This document shows positions 30,261-41,381 of a stretch of DNA of 64,000 nt, one piece after another. Below the pieces are notes generated by a model, which saw only the letters and a list, made by a program, of their open reading frames with translations, had not been told where the DNA came from and did not search any database. The DNA lies in NCBI GenBank assembly GCA_012184525.1, contig WOFQ01000003.1, positions 186,001-250,000 on the forward strand, in the 5' to 3' direction. How positions within the stretch are numbered: the stretch's first letter is position 1; each line of letters opens with the position of its first letter. Both the position numbers and the translations under genes were made by a program. The DNA comes from Xenoacremonium recifei. Taxonomy: Eukaryota; Ascomycota; Sordariomycetes; Hypocreales; Nectriaceae.

Positions 30261-31223
30261 ATGTCATTCCACCAGCAGTGGACAAACCAGGTGAAGAACC
30301 ACCGGGTGAAGAACCACCGGGCGAAGGAGAGACTCCTTATCGCCAACAACATCGGCTACGGCACCCCTCGCGCAACTTTTAAGAGCGCTTGCCGAGAGAG
30401 GCTTAGTGACGATGCCGACGTCAAGTTTTTCTGGGAGAGGCCGGAAAATCCACGGCATCAGCATCTTGGTTGGGTTGGCATCGCCTTCGACACACGCCCC
30501 GCCCGTGCTCGAGCTCTGGAGGAGCTCAATGGCCTTCGAGTTCAGAACCGCCAGATTGGACTCGAGAAGGCCGTCAAGAGACTCGTGAGTGGCATTGATA
30601 TTATGCATAGTCATATCACCGCTAATCAGTTGCAGCGCGAGACGGCAGCAGGCACAATAGCACCTCTGGACGCTGCACTCACGCAACCAGCAACTGCGGC
30701 CCCTGCTCCCGCTCCTCCAGCTCCCGCTCCTCCAGCTCCAGCTCCCGCCCCTGCTGCTGCTCTAGCCCCTCCTCCTGCGCCGGCGCCCATCACCCTCCCG
30801 CCCACCGTCACCGCCCTTTCTGCAGCTGGGCATGCCAGTCTCGCCACCTTGGCACAGAGACTCCGCGACGCCGCCGACACTCATGCGGCTCTGGTGGCTG
30901 ACGCCGCCGACACTTATGCGGCTCTGGTGGCTGACGCCGCCAACATTTATACGGCTCGGGTGGCTGACGCCGCCAGCACTTATACGGCTACCGCTGACGC
31001 TCTGGTGGCTGACGCTCTGGCTGCCGCTCTCCAACACTCCGACGCACCTCCCAACCATGCTACTGAAGCTGCGTCCTCTGCTGTCTCCTTGGGTGCTCCC
31101 GCAACAGTTACTCCTGCGGTCGATACTTCGGCACCTCCCAGTTCCCCGAGCGGCACCAACCAACCAGGTGGAGGTGCGGATGAACCTGTCGAAGATACCT
31201 CGGATAGGTATAACTGGTGGTAG
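30261..31223 (+). CDS. RRM-like/Ala-rich family protein, member P7
   Basis: Two exons (30261-30584 and 30636-31223; a 51-nt intron with GTGAGT, GCTAATC and TTGCAG) give 303 residues. It is the clearest RRM-like member: ERLLIANNI (beta1), TFKSACRERLS (helix 1), DVKFFWERP (beta2), LGWVGIAFDTRPARARALEE (beta3, helix 2) and RVQNRQIGLEKAVKR (beta4). A duplicated KNHRVKNHRA lies near the start. Exon 2 has (PAPAP)n repeats, then four tandem copies of an ADAADTYAALV-type 11-residue helix repeat, then a disordered acidic end. A nuclear RNA-binding role is inference. A SINE-type element starts about 40 bp after the stop. Confidence 0.75.
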   Translation: MSFHQQWTNQVKNHRVKNHRAKERLLIANNIGYGTPRATFKSACRERLSDDADVKFFWERPENPRHQHLGWVGIAFDTRPARARALEELNGLRVQNRQIGLEKAVKRLVSGIDIMHSHITANQLQRETAAGTIAPLDAALTQPATAAPAPAPPAPAPPAPAPAPAAALAPPPAPAPITLPPTVTALSAAGHASLATLAQRLRDAADTHAALVADAADTYAALVADAANIYTARVADAASTYTATADALVADALAAALQHSDAPPNHATEAASSAVSLGAPATVTPAVDTSAPPSSPSGTNQPGGGADEPVEDTSDRYNWW

Positions 31224-31259
31224 AGCAGATCTCGCCGCGAGCTCGTGCTTCTCTTGTTT

Positions 31260-31495
31260 CTTGGGCTAACGCCTAATGAGGGAAACCTGGGTACAACGAC
31301 TGACTCTTTTCGAGCTAACCTTCGTCAGGGGGTAAATCCTGCTCTTCCCTTGGTTCTCGAGCCCACGCTCGACAGGGGGGAACCCCGGCTTTTTGCCTTT
31401 CTCGGTCTTACGACTGTGGTTCTTGGCCCAACGACCTTGGGCGGTCTGCAATGGGCAGTCTCCTTCGGGAGGTGGGCTTCGATGCCCAGCCGTAC
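31260..31495 (+). mobile_element. tRNA-like SINE-type element, copy S7
   Basis: GGGGGGAACCCCGG, CTCGGTCTTACGACTGTGG, CTTGGGCGGTCTGCAATGGG, the CTCCTTCGGGAG hairpin and B-box-like GGGCTTCGATGCCC follow in the order seen in S1 (other strand). Confidence 0.68.
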
Positions 31496-33211
31496 CTTGA
31501 TGCATTCTTTGTTGTTGGAGCGAAGAATCATCTGCAAAGATTACTTACTCTAGGTCTGGGGTGGGGGGAACCACATCCCTCAAAGCAACGGTACAGTTCT
31601 GCTTGATAAGCCTCAACAGCACGCGCTGACAAGCAGAAGACATTTCGCAGTGATCGGTGAGGTAGGTAGCAGTAGGATTTCTATAAGATCATTGACAAAG
31701 ACAACAGACTGACGGACCGGCATAGGACAAGATTCCATGCTAAGAGGCGACAGATGGGGTGTTCAACGCCTTCTCGATGATTACAGTACGAATCTCAGTG
31801 TTTCTCTTGGCTCTCGGTCCCACGACTGAATGCCTGTTGGTGCCACCATTCAATGGCTATCTAATACGCGCCGGGGTTGGGACGCCGCACCCTCACGAGG
31901 CAGCGTCCTCCCGTTGTAAGTGTGTGACCTGTACCAGAAAAGCCGCGGTCATTCGGGTTAACCAGCAACAGTTCTCAAGGGGCCACCCTCCAAGAGAGCC
32001 CCGATGCAGAGCGAGAGGTCACGTCTATCGACGTTTCTAACTCGCGTTAAAGGTACGTAGCTTGTACAAACAACCTTGCCTTTAAGCTAACCAGCGAGTA
32101 CTCAAGGGGCCACTGACACCGACGCGGAGTTACTCGCTCGCCTCCATCGAAGTTTCCATCTTGCTTTCTCAATACGACACTTATGCAATGAGACACCCAT
32201 CGATGCCATAGCACGAAAATACGACCCCCCTCCACGAGCCACCCGGAACTGGTCTAAGAACTTGTCGCAGATCTGTTGGAGACTGCCCTTCTTATGGCGC
32301 CATATCCCCTACTTCGTTGATTCTTACATCCCTTTCTCCCGAGATTCCATCAAATTTACCTCGAGGTGACACCTCCTCCCGTGGTTCTACTCAAGGAATA
32401 CCTGTACCAGGACTACGAGGAGTTCGAGGAAGAATGTCGCATGAGGATCAAGCCTCCTCCAATCCACCCAGATCTCCGGAGAGAGGGATGTAAGATAACA
32501 CTGAGTGGTAGGCATGATGCCAAAAGCAGGGCAGCTACACCCAGAGATGTTTTCCTCTGTTTTCAGCACAGAATTCAGGTTTTTGTGGTCGAGATGATGG
32601 CAAAGTGTCGAAAGAATTCGAGTGACCTAGCGACGAAATTACTAGAAGACGCAGAAAAGCACCAATTTCTTATACAGTCACATAGTTTTAATATGATGAC
32701 CAAAGAGTGTTTCTCACTTCCTACTAGACCCTAAATAATTATGTGCTTGTCAACATCTAAGCTTTGCCGCCTTAAAGTCAGTAGTGGAGTGTGTCTCTTA
32801 TCCGACCGGCTTGTCCTTTTTGCTGCTTTGCTGATGCCTGTGAAATCATGTAGTATGTCTATATCCTGGCGAGGACTCTAGAGTATCTCTTTAGGCGATC
32901 CACGATCAACGATATAGATGATGGATGCCGTCGATTTGATATCAGACTGGTCTCTGAAATGTTCGTGGACACAATGCAAGCTATCAATTACAGGCAATCA
33001 ATTACAACCTGAATTAATGTCAAATGCCGTGTAAAGCTTTGGTCGTTTTGATCGATGAGAGATTTTAAACTTGGACGACTTGATGGAAGGCTTTCCGTGA
33101 AGGGTCACACAAATCTACAGTTGGTTGGGAAATATGATCAGAGGGTTAAATGAAACACACTGTATAAAGTACTTGTATAACTCAAAGGCCTATGATCGCA
33201 GTTTCACTTTC
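31496..33211. other. transition zone, no sure gene
   Basis: A diverged direct repeat lies at 31960-32042 and 32085-32165 (both with CAAGGGGCCAC and ATCGA(C/A)GTTT). An open frame at 32321-32734 (TPPPVVLLKEYLYQDYEEF) lacks a convincing start and any known domain. The rest up to 33211 is 3' sequence of the monooxygenase or spacer. Confidence 0.35.
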
Positions 33212-35028
33212 TTATTTATATACATAGAACGAGAGATCCTCTCCCTCTTCCTCCCGGACGGTCAAGCCGTTTCCCATGAACCTGAATCTGTTGATGCTGT
33301 TATACTCGAGCTCAAAATCTTCTGTTCGAAAGCTCTCGAGTATCTCCTTGTAGTGCAGAATGCTTCCAGCGTACATTGCTGTTACTTTACCGTCAATTTT
33401 ATTGTTCTTGTACCATGACCGACAGCCGCTGGTCCAGACGGTGCGCTTCAGAAACTCCTGCGTGTAGGTATTGTAGTCTGCTGTGGCAGCTTCGTCAACG
33501 GTAACGGATCTTGAGGGTAGTTGTTAGTTAGCAAGTGTAAGAAATGACTCAGAGCGGAACATACTTTATGTCTTCGGTTGCAATCTTCCTGCACCACCTT
33601 AGCATATACTCAGCTGCCCATTCCATGCATGCCAGCAGACTTCCATGGCCAACAGGGCAATTTGGCCCATTAAAGATAAAATAATTAGGCATGTTGGGAG
33701 CGCAAATGCCAAAGTAGGCTGTTGGGTCAGTCTTCCATTGTTCAGCCAACCGGGTGCCTTGCTTCCCAGCCATTTCCCATTGTGGTGTGAAGCTAACATC
33801 AAAGCCGGTGGCACAAACAATGATGTCAAACTCTTCCACCCCATTCTTGGTTTTGATTCCCGTCTCTGTGACCTCTTGAATGTCGGCGAATTCTATGACC
33901 ACGTTCGACTCTTGAAGTGCTTCCAAGTATCCCTCCCCAGGGGTGAGCCTGCGACAGCCAACCTTCCACTCGGGAATCAGCTTGTCACAGAGTTCCTTGT
34001 CGTTGTTAAGCCTGGTCTCCATCATCTCTCGAAACGCTTTAGCGACGGCCTTTTGCTGAGGCGTACCAACCAGCAGCGCATAGAAGAATTGGTTGAAGCT
34101 ATGTTCAATCTTCTTACGCATCTGGAACAATGTCTCGGGGTTTTCTCTAAACTCTCGCTTCTGTTCTGCCGTGTATTGGAAATTCTTTCCTTCGGGCGTC
34201 AGATCTGCTGCATAGTTGGACGAGATCCAAGTGGGAGTTCGGATATAGTTGACGATCCTAGAAGCAGTGGGCTGCATCTTAGGCAGAATCTGAATAGCAG
34301 AGGAACCGTTACCAATGAGTGCAACTCGTTTGCCGGCCCAGTCAAGAGACGGGTCCCAGGCCGCACTGTGCACCATCTTTCCTTTGAATGAGTGCAATCC
34401 TTGGATCTCAGGCCAACGCCACTTGTTCAAGATTCCCGATCCATTGATCAAGATGTCGGCCTCGTCTTCTATTGTCGTCCCATTTTGTTCCACCTTGATT
34501 CTCCATTTGCCCTTTTTATCGTCCCAGATAGTTGATGTCACTCTACTCTTGAATTGGACCCGCTCGTCGAGGTTGTACTTGTTCGTTGTTCGTTTTATAT
34601 AGTCCCAAATCTCGGGCCCAGTGGCATAGAATGAGCTCCAATCAGGATTGGGCTCAAAGGAGAAGGTATAGATATGAGCCGGAACCTGCTTAGTTAGTAG
34701 GAGCCTAGGTATGAATGTATATCGAGGCTTTTGTACATACATCACAAGCAACACCTGGATACCGGTTCTCAAGCCATGTACCACCGACGTCTGCGTTCTT
34801 CTCATAGATGACAAGGTCAATGAAGCCTTCCATCTGCAGCTGGTACTTCCATTTGTAAGCCAACATTAGGCCAGAGTAGCCAGCTCCGATGCAGACAACA
34901 CGTAATTGTCTAGGTTTATAGACCGGTGATTCGAGCACTGGAACCCAGTTTGAGGGTATATCAGAGGATGTGTCAGTAATGACATAGCTTGATTCGACAC
35001 GGGGTGGTTCCGCTTGATTGATAGTCAT
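33212..35028 (-). CDS. Baeyer-Villiger-type flavin monooxygenase
   Basis: Three exons (introns 34686-34740 and 33510-33564) give 568 residues, a normal length for a type I BVMO. The FAD-binding GAGYSG is at residues 48-53, EKNADVGGTW at about 78, the BVMO fingerprint F-KG-KMVH-SAA-WD at 196-207 (matching FxGxxxHxxxW[PD]), and the NADPH-binding GNGSSA at about 219. A second conserved CATGFD follows late in exon 2. Family knowledge: such enzymes use NADPH and O2 to insert oxygen next to a ketone, giving an ester or lactone. The neighbouring esterase at 35792 is on the same strand, which suits ester hydrolysis as the next step. Substrate cannot be read from sequence. Confidence 0.92.
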
Positions 35029-35791
35029 GATGGTATTTGTTTCAATCGGCGCGAAGTCTAGTGTGACAGGTAGAGTAAAGGGTAATTCAATAATGTCTTG
35101 TTCCTGAAGGCCAGGTCTCTTCCTGTTAAGCTTCCTGTCACGACGAATTAGCCCCCAATATATGCTTCAACATGCGCTTCGGATATTGTGTTTCACAACA
35201 TTTGGGGCCCCGGACTTTCTACGAAGCACGATGATCTACGCAAAGCATCGGAATGCATCGAGATTCAATAATCTCCTAACAAGTTCTGGTATCCGAGGGG
35301 CTTGCAAATACTGACCCGAAGCCCCTTCTACCCGAAAACCTCTAGCAGTGTTGGGTTTCCAGGGAGAAAGCGCTAGCCCCCAAGCCGAAACCAAGAACAA
35401 GGGACAGATCCCGAAGAATCAAGGCTCCGTTGATCAGACCTTCATCGGCAAGGCCAAGCTGCATGCCTTAGACCTTGTGCCTTGCTACAATGTCCTTTGT
35501 TCAAACAGCGTAGCTTTGCTTGGTCAAGGAGGTGTCAGAATCGCTGTACTACAAATGAACAACGGTGTGCATTGAGGTTAAAGCAAGGTAAGCTGGAGTT
35601 CTCAGAGGTACTTGGTGAGCCAGAAATTTTACTTCGTAAAACATGTTAAGCAACGTGGGTGGCACAAGGTTTTGTGTCTGGCCTGGGAGGTATCACACCA
35701 AGGAGTATAAAAGTCACTTGACGATAAATAAATAGCTAATGATTTGGTCTTTCCAAGTTGATACTCTTATGCGTAGATATCTATTGGTTTA
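35029..35791. other. intergenic
   Basis: Upstream region of the monooxygenase and 3' side of the esterase. No ORF with a proper start or known domain. Confidence 0.45.
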
Positions 35792-36895
35792 TTACATTTG
35801 GCTCATAACCCAATTCACTCCCTCAATCGCGTTCTTCATAAAAGTGGCAGACTCGGGCAGTGAAGGGAACATCCAGAAACAGTGAGGGAGGCCACGATAT
35901 AGCTCGCTTTTAGTAATAACACCAGATGCTTGTAGAGATTCCAGTAAAACTTTCCCGTCATCGCGAAGCGGATCGCACTCACAAATTGCCACGTACGTCG
36001 GAGGAAACAGGTCGTGGTGCTTGAGCTTCAGGGGCACGAAATATTCGTCATCATCGGCCCCAACACCAGCCTCCTCGAAGAACCGGACCATAGAAGCGCG
36101 ATTTATGATTGCTGAACTTTCTCCGAACTCCTCATACGACGTATGCATGGTTCTGGAGACACGCGGAATGTTGTCCGGATGTACAGCGAATGGACAAAAC
36201 GCAATGACACCCTTCAAGGTGGACGGCTCTACCCTCGTCTTTTGCGACACAACTTTTCGTGCCGTAGCAACTGCGAGAGACGCCCCTGCCGAGCTACCTA
36301 TCAAGTAAATCTTGTCTTTGGAACCCCGTAACTGAGCAGCATTCTCATGGAGCTATCAGGGGCTCGAGTCAGAGTTGAGATGCAGCCTTCTGGGGCATAA
36401 GTCAAACTCACCCATTCTACTGCCTTGACGGTGTCTTCGAGATGTGATGGTGCTTTATGCTCTGGCGAGAGTCTGTACTGAATGGCAAGAACGATGCTTC
36501 TAGTATTCTCGGCGATGGTGCTACACAGCACATCGTCTGAGAACGATGGTCCAATGACAAGTCCGCCACCGTGAAAATAGAGGCCGATTGGGTATATATC
36601 GCCCTCATCTGAAGTCTTCGGAGTATATACGCGATACTTGATGTGCCCAATGTGGCCTTCATCGATCTTGACGGCATCGGAGAGAGCTGGGTATAGGGGT
36701 TGGAGGGCTGAAGCGAGGCCTCTGAACTGGTCTCGCATTTCTGCTGCGGTGCCGTGCAAAACGGGACGAACACCATCCAGGCCCTCCTCTACCTATACAC
36801 AAATTTTATATTAGTCGTTGGCCATCACTGTCACGCCTTTAGTATCGATGTTGCTTGCTTGCCTTTAGCCAAGAATCAGTATACGTTCTCTCCAT
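35792..36895 (-). CDS. HSL-type alpha/beta hydrolase (esterase)
   Basis: Three exons give 324 residues. The first intron (36793-36862) appears to be a rare GC-AG intron (AAG|GCAAGC...GTATAG). It joins MERTYTDSWLK to VEEGLDGVRPVLHG in frame and no other start fits as well. The second is 36353-36411. HGGG (oxyanion hole, 85-88) and G-SSAG (157-161; nucleophile Ser159) are typical of hormone-sensitive-lipase-family esterases. A late CECDPLRDDG gives the Asp and GLPHCFW the His. It has no signal peptide, so it is likely cytosolic. It probably hydrolyses the ester made by the neighbouring monooxygenase (inference). Confidence 0.88.
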
Positions 36896-37811
36896 GATAT
36901 CCCCTGTGGTCCCTGAGCAGTGTTTTGATCATGTTGATACGGATCCGGCATCGGTACGTTTATTAGTTATAATATATCCATGTGTTTGATGTGTTTCCCA
37001 ATGCGTGCGTTTTCATGGTACGTACAGTCTACTCCTCTAAGGCGAGGCCCTGTCAAATCTTTCCGAACGAGCATCCGAAGGTGCCAACCCGGTATCCGAA
37101 AACCACCATACCCCAAAGAGACTAGTTAATGCCGATCTCCCCGGGCCTGTGGGAGGGAAGACGGGGGATTTACATTGATTGATTGCGCCTAAGCTAAGGT
37201 AACCCAGAAACATACTGACAGTGTCAAGATTCATGTACAAATGTTAGATTTGATCCGTACGCCTCTTGAAATTGGGGTTTCCTTCTCTTGTTTCCCCAAA
37301 CGTGTCTGGACTGACTGCCTGGAAACATTTGGCTTCTGCGATAAGTTTGCGACCCATGCTCGTAGACTACTCATAGATGGATGTAATTTATTCCTTAAAA
37401 TGGCCTCTCTCTAAAAGGGCATTCAAGCGATACCAAGTGGAAGATGATACTCTAAGTAATGTTTAGCCCGGTTCAATGTCATCAGAAAGGAGCTTGCACG
37501 TAGGGAAAGCGGACTAGATAGTTACTCTGGTAGGAAGATTGCTTGAAACTTTGTCTAATATGGAGGTGATGAGCCTAGATACAAGACCACTGCCAAAGGT
37601 TCACATATAACAGTTGCAGTCAGTGCAGCAAGGACTTTTGTCTATCTGCCAGCCATTCATAGATGCCAGGAATAGTAATAGTGGCTCAATCAGTGGCCGG
37701 CCGCGTAACGCTAAGCTAATCTGGGGCCCCGCGAATGATCGTTTTCCCCCACAGTCTTTCCAATCTTCTCTTCTCTCCCCCTCCCAAGATCAATCCCATC
37801 ATATCACGAAA
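36896..37811. other. divergent intergenic region between esterase and regulator
   Basis: Shared upstream region for genes on both strands. The regulator's frame is open back to 37614 without a better supported start than 37812. Confidence 0.45.
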
Positions 37812-39986
37812 ATGCCAACCCGGCGAGTCAAGAGTAGCGAGCGTCGGCGATGCGCCAGAGCCTGTACGACCTGTAAGCGCCGCAAAGAACGCTGCGATGG
37901 CTCACAGCCCTGTGGACGATGCATCAGGCGAAACGTCGGGGTAGATTGCGAATTCTCAACCTCTCCTCGGCCATTGGCTTGTCCTCGGCAGCACCGGTCT
38001 CCCATGTCTAGCCCTGGGGAAGCACATCCCATCGAGTTTGGCTCAGGTCCCAATGTTGTCTTGCTTGACGGACTGAACAAGGTCGCTCATGGTGGACAAG
38101 AGCAAATCCCTTCGCCTTCACCTCTCTTCTATGACTGTTCCGGACAGACCCCAGTCCCACAAGTATCCCGGCTCATCAAGGCTGGCCCAGATGAGCTGAT
38201 GTTTATCGGCGACGCGGCCAACCTGTCGTTTCTCCAGGTCATTCGTGGCTTGGTCCATGATTCCCCCTGGGCATCGCCATTTTCCGGTGATCCGTTACGA
38301 CATCTGATGATCGAAGCGACGCCCGCTGAAGAGACGGATTGGATGGAAGAGGCGATGAGACACCCGCCATCAATACCTGATCCCGAAGAGGTCCGCTACT
38401 TGTTGCATTGGTATCTCCTGGCAACAAACTGTGTTCTTAACATATTCAACGCTGTCGAATTGCGCAAGGACATGGAAGATTGGTTGCAGAAAGTCCAACA
38501 ACGGCCAGAGTCGAGGCCTGAGCACGGAGATGCCATTTTCTTTCTGATCCTTGCAGTCGGTGCTCAGGCCTGCCCAGAAGATCGAGACGGAATCGCCGCG
38601 AGATATTTCAATTATGGACGATTCGTGACTCTGACGGCAATGATGGGAGCACCGAGCCTGCTCACCATACGGGCCGGCATGCTGATGACCATGTATCTCC
38701 TGGTGGATGCGCGAAGAAATGCTGCTTTCATGTGCCTGGGCATTGCAACCCGAGCCGCTTACGCTTTGGGCATCCATCGGACCGAAATCAACTCATTCTA
38801 TAAGGAGCCCGAGTGTGCCGCTCGAGAACGGCTGTGGAAGGTTCTGCGTGTCCTAGACCTATTTCTGAGCGCATCGCTCGGACGACCGCCATCCACAACC
38901 GAGACGAGGGACACGACATCAACCTCCAACTACTCAGCAACCAACGATCTCTGTGCTATCTTTGAGTCTATCCTGACTCAGGTGTACTCGAGAAGGACGG
39001 TATCTTCAGAAGTCATAGAACGCATTACGGAGCGTCACCGAAGTTGGACAACTAGATACTCCGAGGGGCTGGAAGTGGATGATATACCTTCAGGCGAGTT
39101 CATCGACAGCGACGGGGGGCAGAGGACGCCCAACGTAGGTCTCTGCCACTTGAAGGAGGCTTATTACTGGACTATCATGCTCCTCTCTCGGCCATTCTTA
39201 ATCGAAACGGTTGCTAAGAAAATGTCTCGGACTACGGCGCTCGGCCGTTCGACGTCTAACGAGACAGGCTCATCAACTCCTTCTGACCAGATACTCTCAC
39301 ATGCGTGTGTAGACTCGGCTGTTCGGACGGTGGAGTTACTAAGCGACCTAATATCGACAGATCAAGTGCCTAAGAGGTTGCCTTTTGTAGTTAATTCGAC
39401 ATTTGTCGCAGCACTGGTGGTTGGCCTGGCGCAGCTGGGAGACTTTGACTGCACATTTCCTCTTGAGAAGAGCCTCCAGTCCGCCCAAAGGGTTCTGTCC
39501 TTCTTTGGAGCCCACGACGCGGTTGCAAAGAGGAACGCGGCTATCATTGAGAATCTTCAGGATGTTTGTTTGCAATACGTTCAGGAGAGGACGCGTCAGA
39601 AAATGACTCGACAAAGCCTACTCGTTGGCGGATTGTTTGGCACAGTCCATACGAGATCTCAATCGAACGATCTATTTACCAGAGATGCAGCATGCCTATC
39701 GGGGCGAGGCAAAGATCAACTACCTTGGGTTGATGTCACAGCTCAGGTTAGAACTCAGCAGACCTCGGCCACTGGTCCTCAGACGCCTGTAAGTTCCGGG
39801 GCACCAGCGCCCTGCGAACAGATCAACCAAGAGGATGATGGACTGGAGCCGTTACCTGATCTGGGAACTTTGACCCATGACATGTTTCTGTCCCCTATGA
39901 CGCTCATGTTTGATTCATTTGGCAATAACATGCCATTATTCTCGACAGTCGACGCCGCTGCGATGGATTTCGGGAATTTCAGCTGA
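37812..39986 (+). CDS. Zn2Cys6 fungal transcription factor
   Basis: Intronless, 724 residues from the ATG just before the zinc cluster. The binuclear cluster CARACTTCKRRKERC with CGRCIRRNVGVDC lies at residues about 16-45, with a basic stretch on both sides. A fungal-specific middle region (HWYLLATNCVLNIFNAVEL, LGIATRAAYALGIHR, RERLWKVLRVLDLFLSASLG with GRPP) follows. The C-terminus is acidic and Asp/Phe-rich. It binds CGG triplets as a nuclear dimer in this family. Its place in the middle of the catabolic genes suggests it is the pathway activator (inference). A CGG-N7-CCG site lies in the 41.4-41.7 kb promoter. Confidence 0.93.
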   Translation: MPTRRVKSSERRRCARACTTCKRRKERCDGSQPCGRCIRRNVGVDCEFSTSPRPLACPRQHRSPMSSPGEAHPIEFGSGPNVVLLDGLNKVAHGGQEQIPSPSPLFYDCSGQTPVPQVSRLIKAGPDELMFIGDAANLSFLQVIRGLVHDSPWASPFSGDPLRHLMIEATPAEETDWMEEAMRHPPSIPDPEEVRYLLHWYLLATNCVLNIFNAVELRKDMEDWLQKVQQRPESRPEHGDAIFFLILAVGAQACPEDRDGIAARYFNYGRFVTLTAMMGAPSLLTIRAGMLMTMYLLVDARRNAAFMCLGIATRAAYALGIHRTEINSFYKEPECAARERLWKVLRVLDLFLSASLGRPPSTTETRDTTSTSNYSATNDLCAIFESILTQVYSRRTVSSEVIERITERHRSWTTRYSEGLEVDDIPSGEFIDSDGGQRTPNVGLCHLKEAYYWTIMLLSRPFLIETVAKKMSRTTALGRSTSNETGSSTPSDQILSHACVDSAVRTVELLSDLISTDQVPKRLPFVVNSTFVAALVVGLAQLGDFDCTFPLEKSLQSAQRVLSFFGAHDAVAKRNAAIIENLQDVCLQYVQERTRQKMTRQSLLVGGLFGTVHTRSQSNDLFTRDAACLSGRGKDQLPWVDVTAQVRTQQTSATGPQTPVSSGAPAPCEQINQEDDGLEPLPDLGTLTHDMFLSPMTLMFDSFGNNMPLFSTVDAAAMDFGNFS

Positions 39987-40374
39987 CATTTAGCGTAAAC
40001 ATGGAATGTATAAATGATTGTGAGAGGAGCCACCACTCTTCAACTGATTCCCGGGACTTCGGAACATGAACGCTCGCTGATATAGTCAACTTCATTTCAA
40101 GAAGGGGTTGGGTTCATAAAGGATGTGCAACTTGATTGCAATAGGTTCATAAATGAACGGTGATACCTACAGAATCTTACCTGTTATGCATTATGCGGAT
40201 CCCTGTCTAGCCATACTCTAGTTCATTTATACATCTTTCCAAAGATTGTCTACCATATAGGGTCTCAGGCAGTAACAGATACCTGTGCCAGTTTGCCACA
40301 AATGTCATAAAAGGAGGGTGGAAGTTGAAGACATGACCTAGGATTTCCGAAGCCTCGAGCTTCTCAAACCAACT
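39987..40374. other. intergenic between convergent genes
   Basis: 3' sequences of the regulator and of the hydrolase. Nothing else recognised. Confidence 0.5.
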
Positions 40375-41381
40375 CTATAGCCTCTGGACAAGTTTCAACA
40401 CGCAGGAAGCTACTTGCTCCGGCGCTTCGATACAATGCCAATGGCCCACGCCGTCCAGCTTGTGCAATGTTTTGGTCTCCTCAGGTGATCCCCATCTGTA
40501 AGGTATTATTAGTTGAAGACCAATTGAACAAGATATCCAAATACTTGGCGCTTACTCTAATAATATTATCTCCGAGTCTGCCAAAGGGCTCGTCTTGTCC
40601 TCTACGCCTGCAACGATGGCGAGAGGACAGTCTGCTTCTGAATAGACCGGACGTACCGCCTCAGCAATAGTCTGGCATAAGTGTGTGTATCCTTCCACAT
40701 TTTGGGCTAGAAGCAATCCCCGTATAAATGCTTTATGCGTTGGTGAGGCCGCTGTGCCCGTTGCCGCATCAGGAATCGAGTTGGCCATAACTTCCATGCC
40801 GCCTTTACACACGACGCAAGTATTAGAAGACTTCGGGGTAGCCACTATAAGAACTTAGAGCATACCATTCCTGACTGCTTTAATTCGCTGAACAAAGATA
40901 TCAGCCATTGCGGGCTTGGGAAGTACAGGTCCGATCAGGACAGCTGCCTTCAGCTTGTTCTCCGAGCAGAGTCTAGAAACCACGATGCCTCCCATCGAAT
41001 GGCCAACCACAATGACCTGTTCAAGTGGGAGCTCCACATGGCGAAGAATTGCAACTGCATCTTGACATATGGTGTTGATGCTGGGCTCTTGGTGGACTCG
41101 AGCTACATCCGATAATCCACTTCCTAATAACCGAGGGTTAGCAGGCGGCGTACAATTTGAGACAATCGAAGTCAGAACAAAAACTGACCGCTCATATCGA
41201 ATGCCACAGAATCATAACCCGCAGTTGAGAGCAGCGACATTACATGCCAGAAGAAGACATGGGAGGATCCCAAGCCATGGAGGAAAAGAAACGTCGGTCG
41301 TGACACGGTCTGTTCATTCCTGGCATCGGCTGCGACGCGAACAAAGAAGAGCGATCTATCCTGAAGTTGGAGGAACGGCAT
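40375..41381 (-). CDS. alpha/beta hydrolase, enol-lactonase/esterase-like
   Basis: Four exons (introns 41124-41188, 40803-40865, 40496-40555) give 272 residues from ATG 41381. HGLGSS (oxyanion loop, about residue 35), VVGHSMGG (nucleophile elbow, Ser) and a C-terminal GVGHWHCIEAPEQV (His) are all present. A DK/DS segment before it may supply the Asp. The size and the HGLGSS...GHSMGG layout resemble 3-oxoadipate enol-lactone hydrolases and meta-cleavage hydrolases, but small esterases and lactonases share it. It is divergently transcribed from the CoA-transferase at 41717. Confidence 0.85.

Noticed and set aside
30170..31163. reverse-strand frames opposite P7
   Set aside because: The forward frame has the family structure with the conserved intron; the reverse frames are Gly/Arg-rich shadows of Ala/Pro codons.
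33645..34391. 248-codon forward frame
   Set aside because: It is antisense to the monooxygenase exon 2, which carries the BVMO fingerprint.
35348..35575. 75-codon frame between monooxygenase and esterase
   Set aside because: It starts at TTG and shows no domain or homologue.
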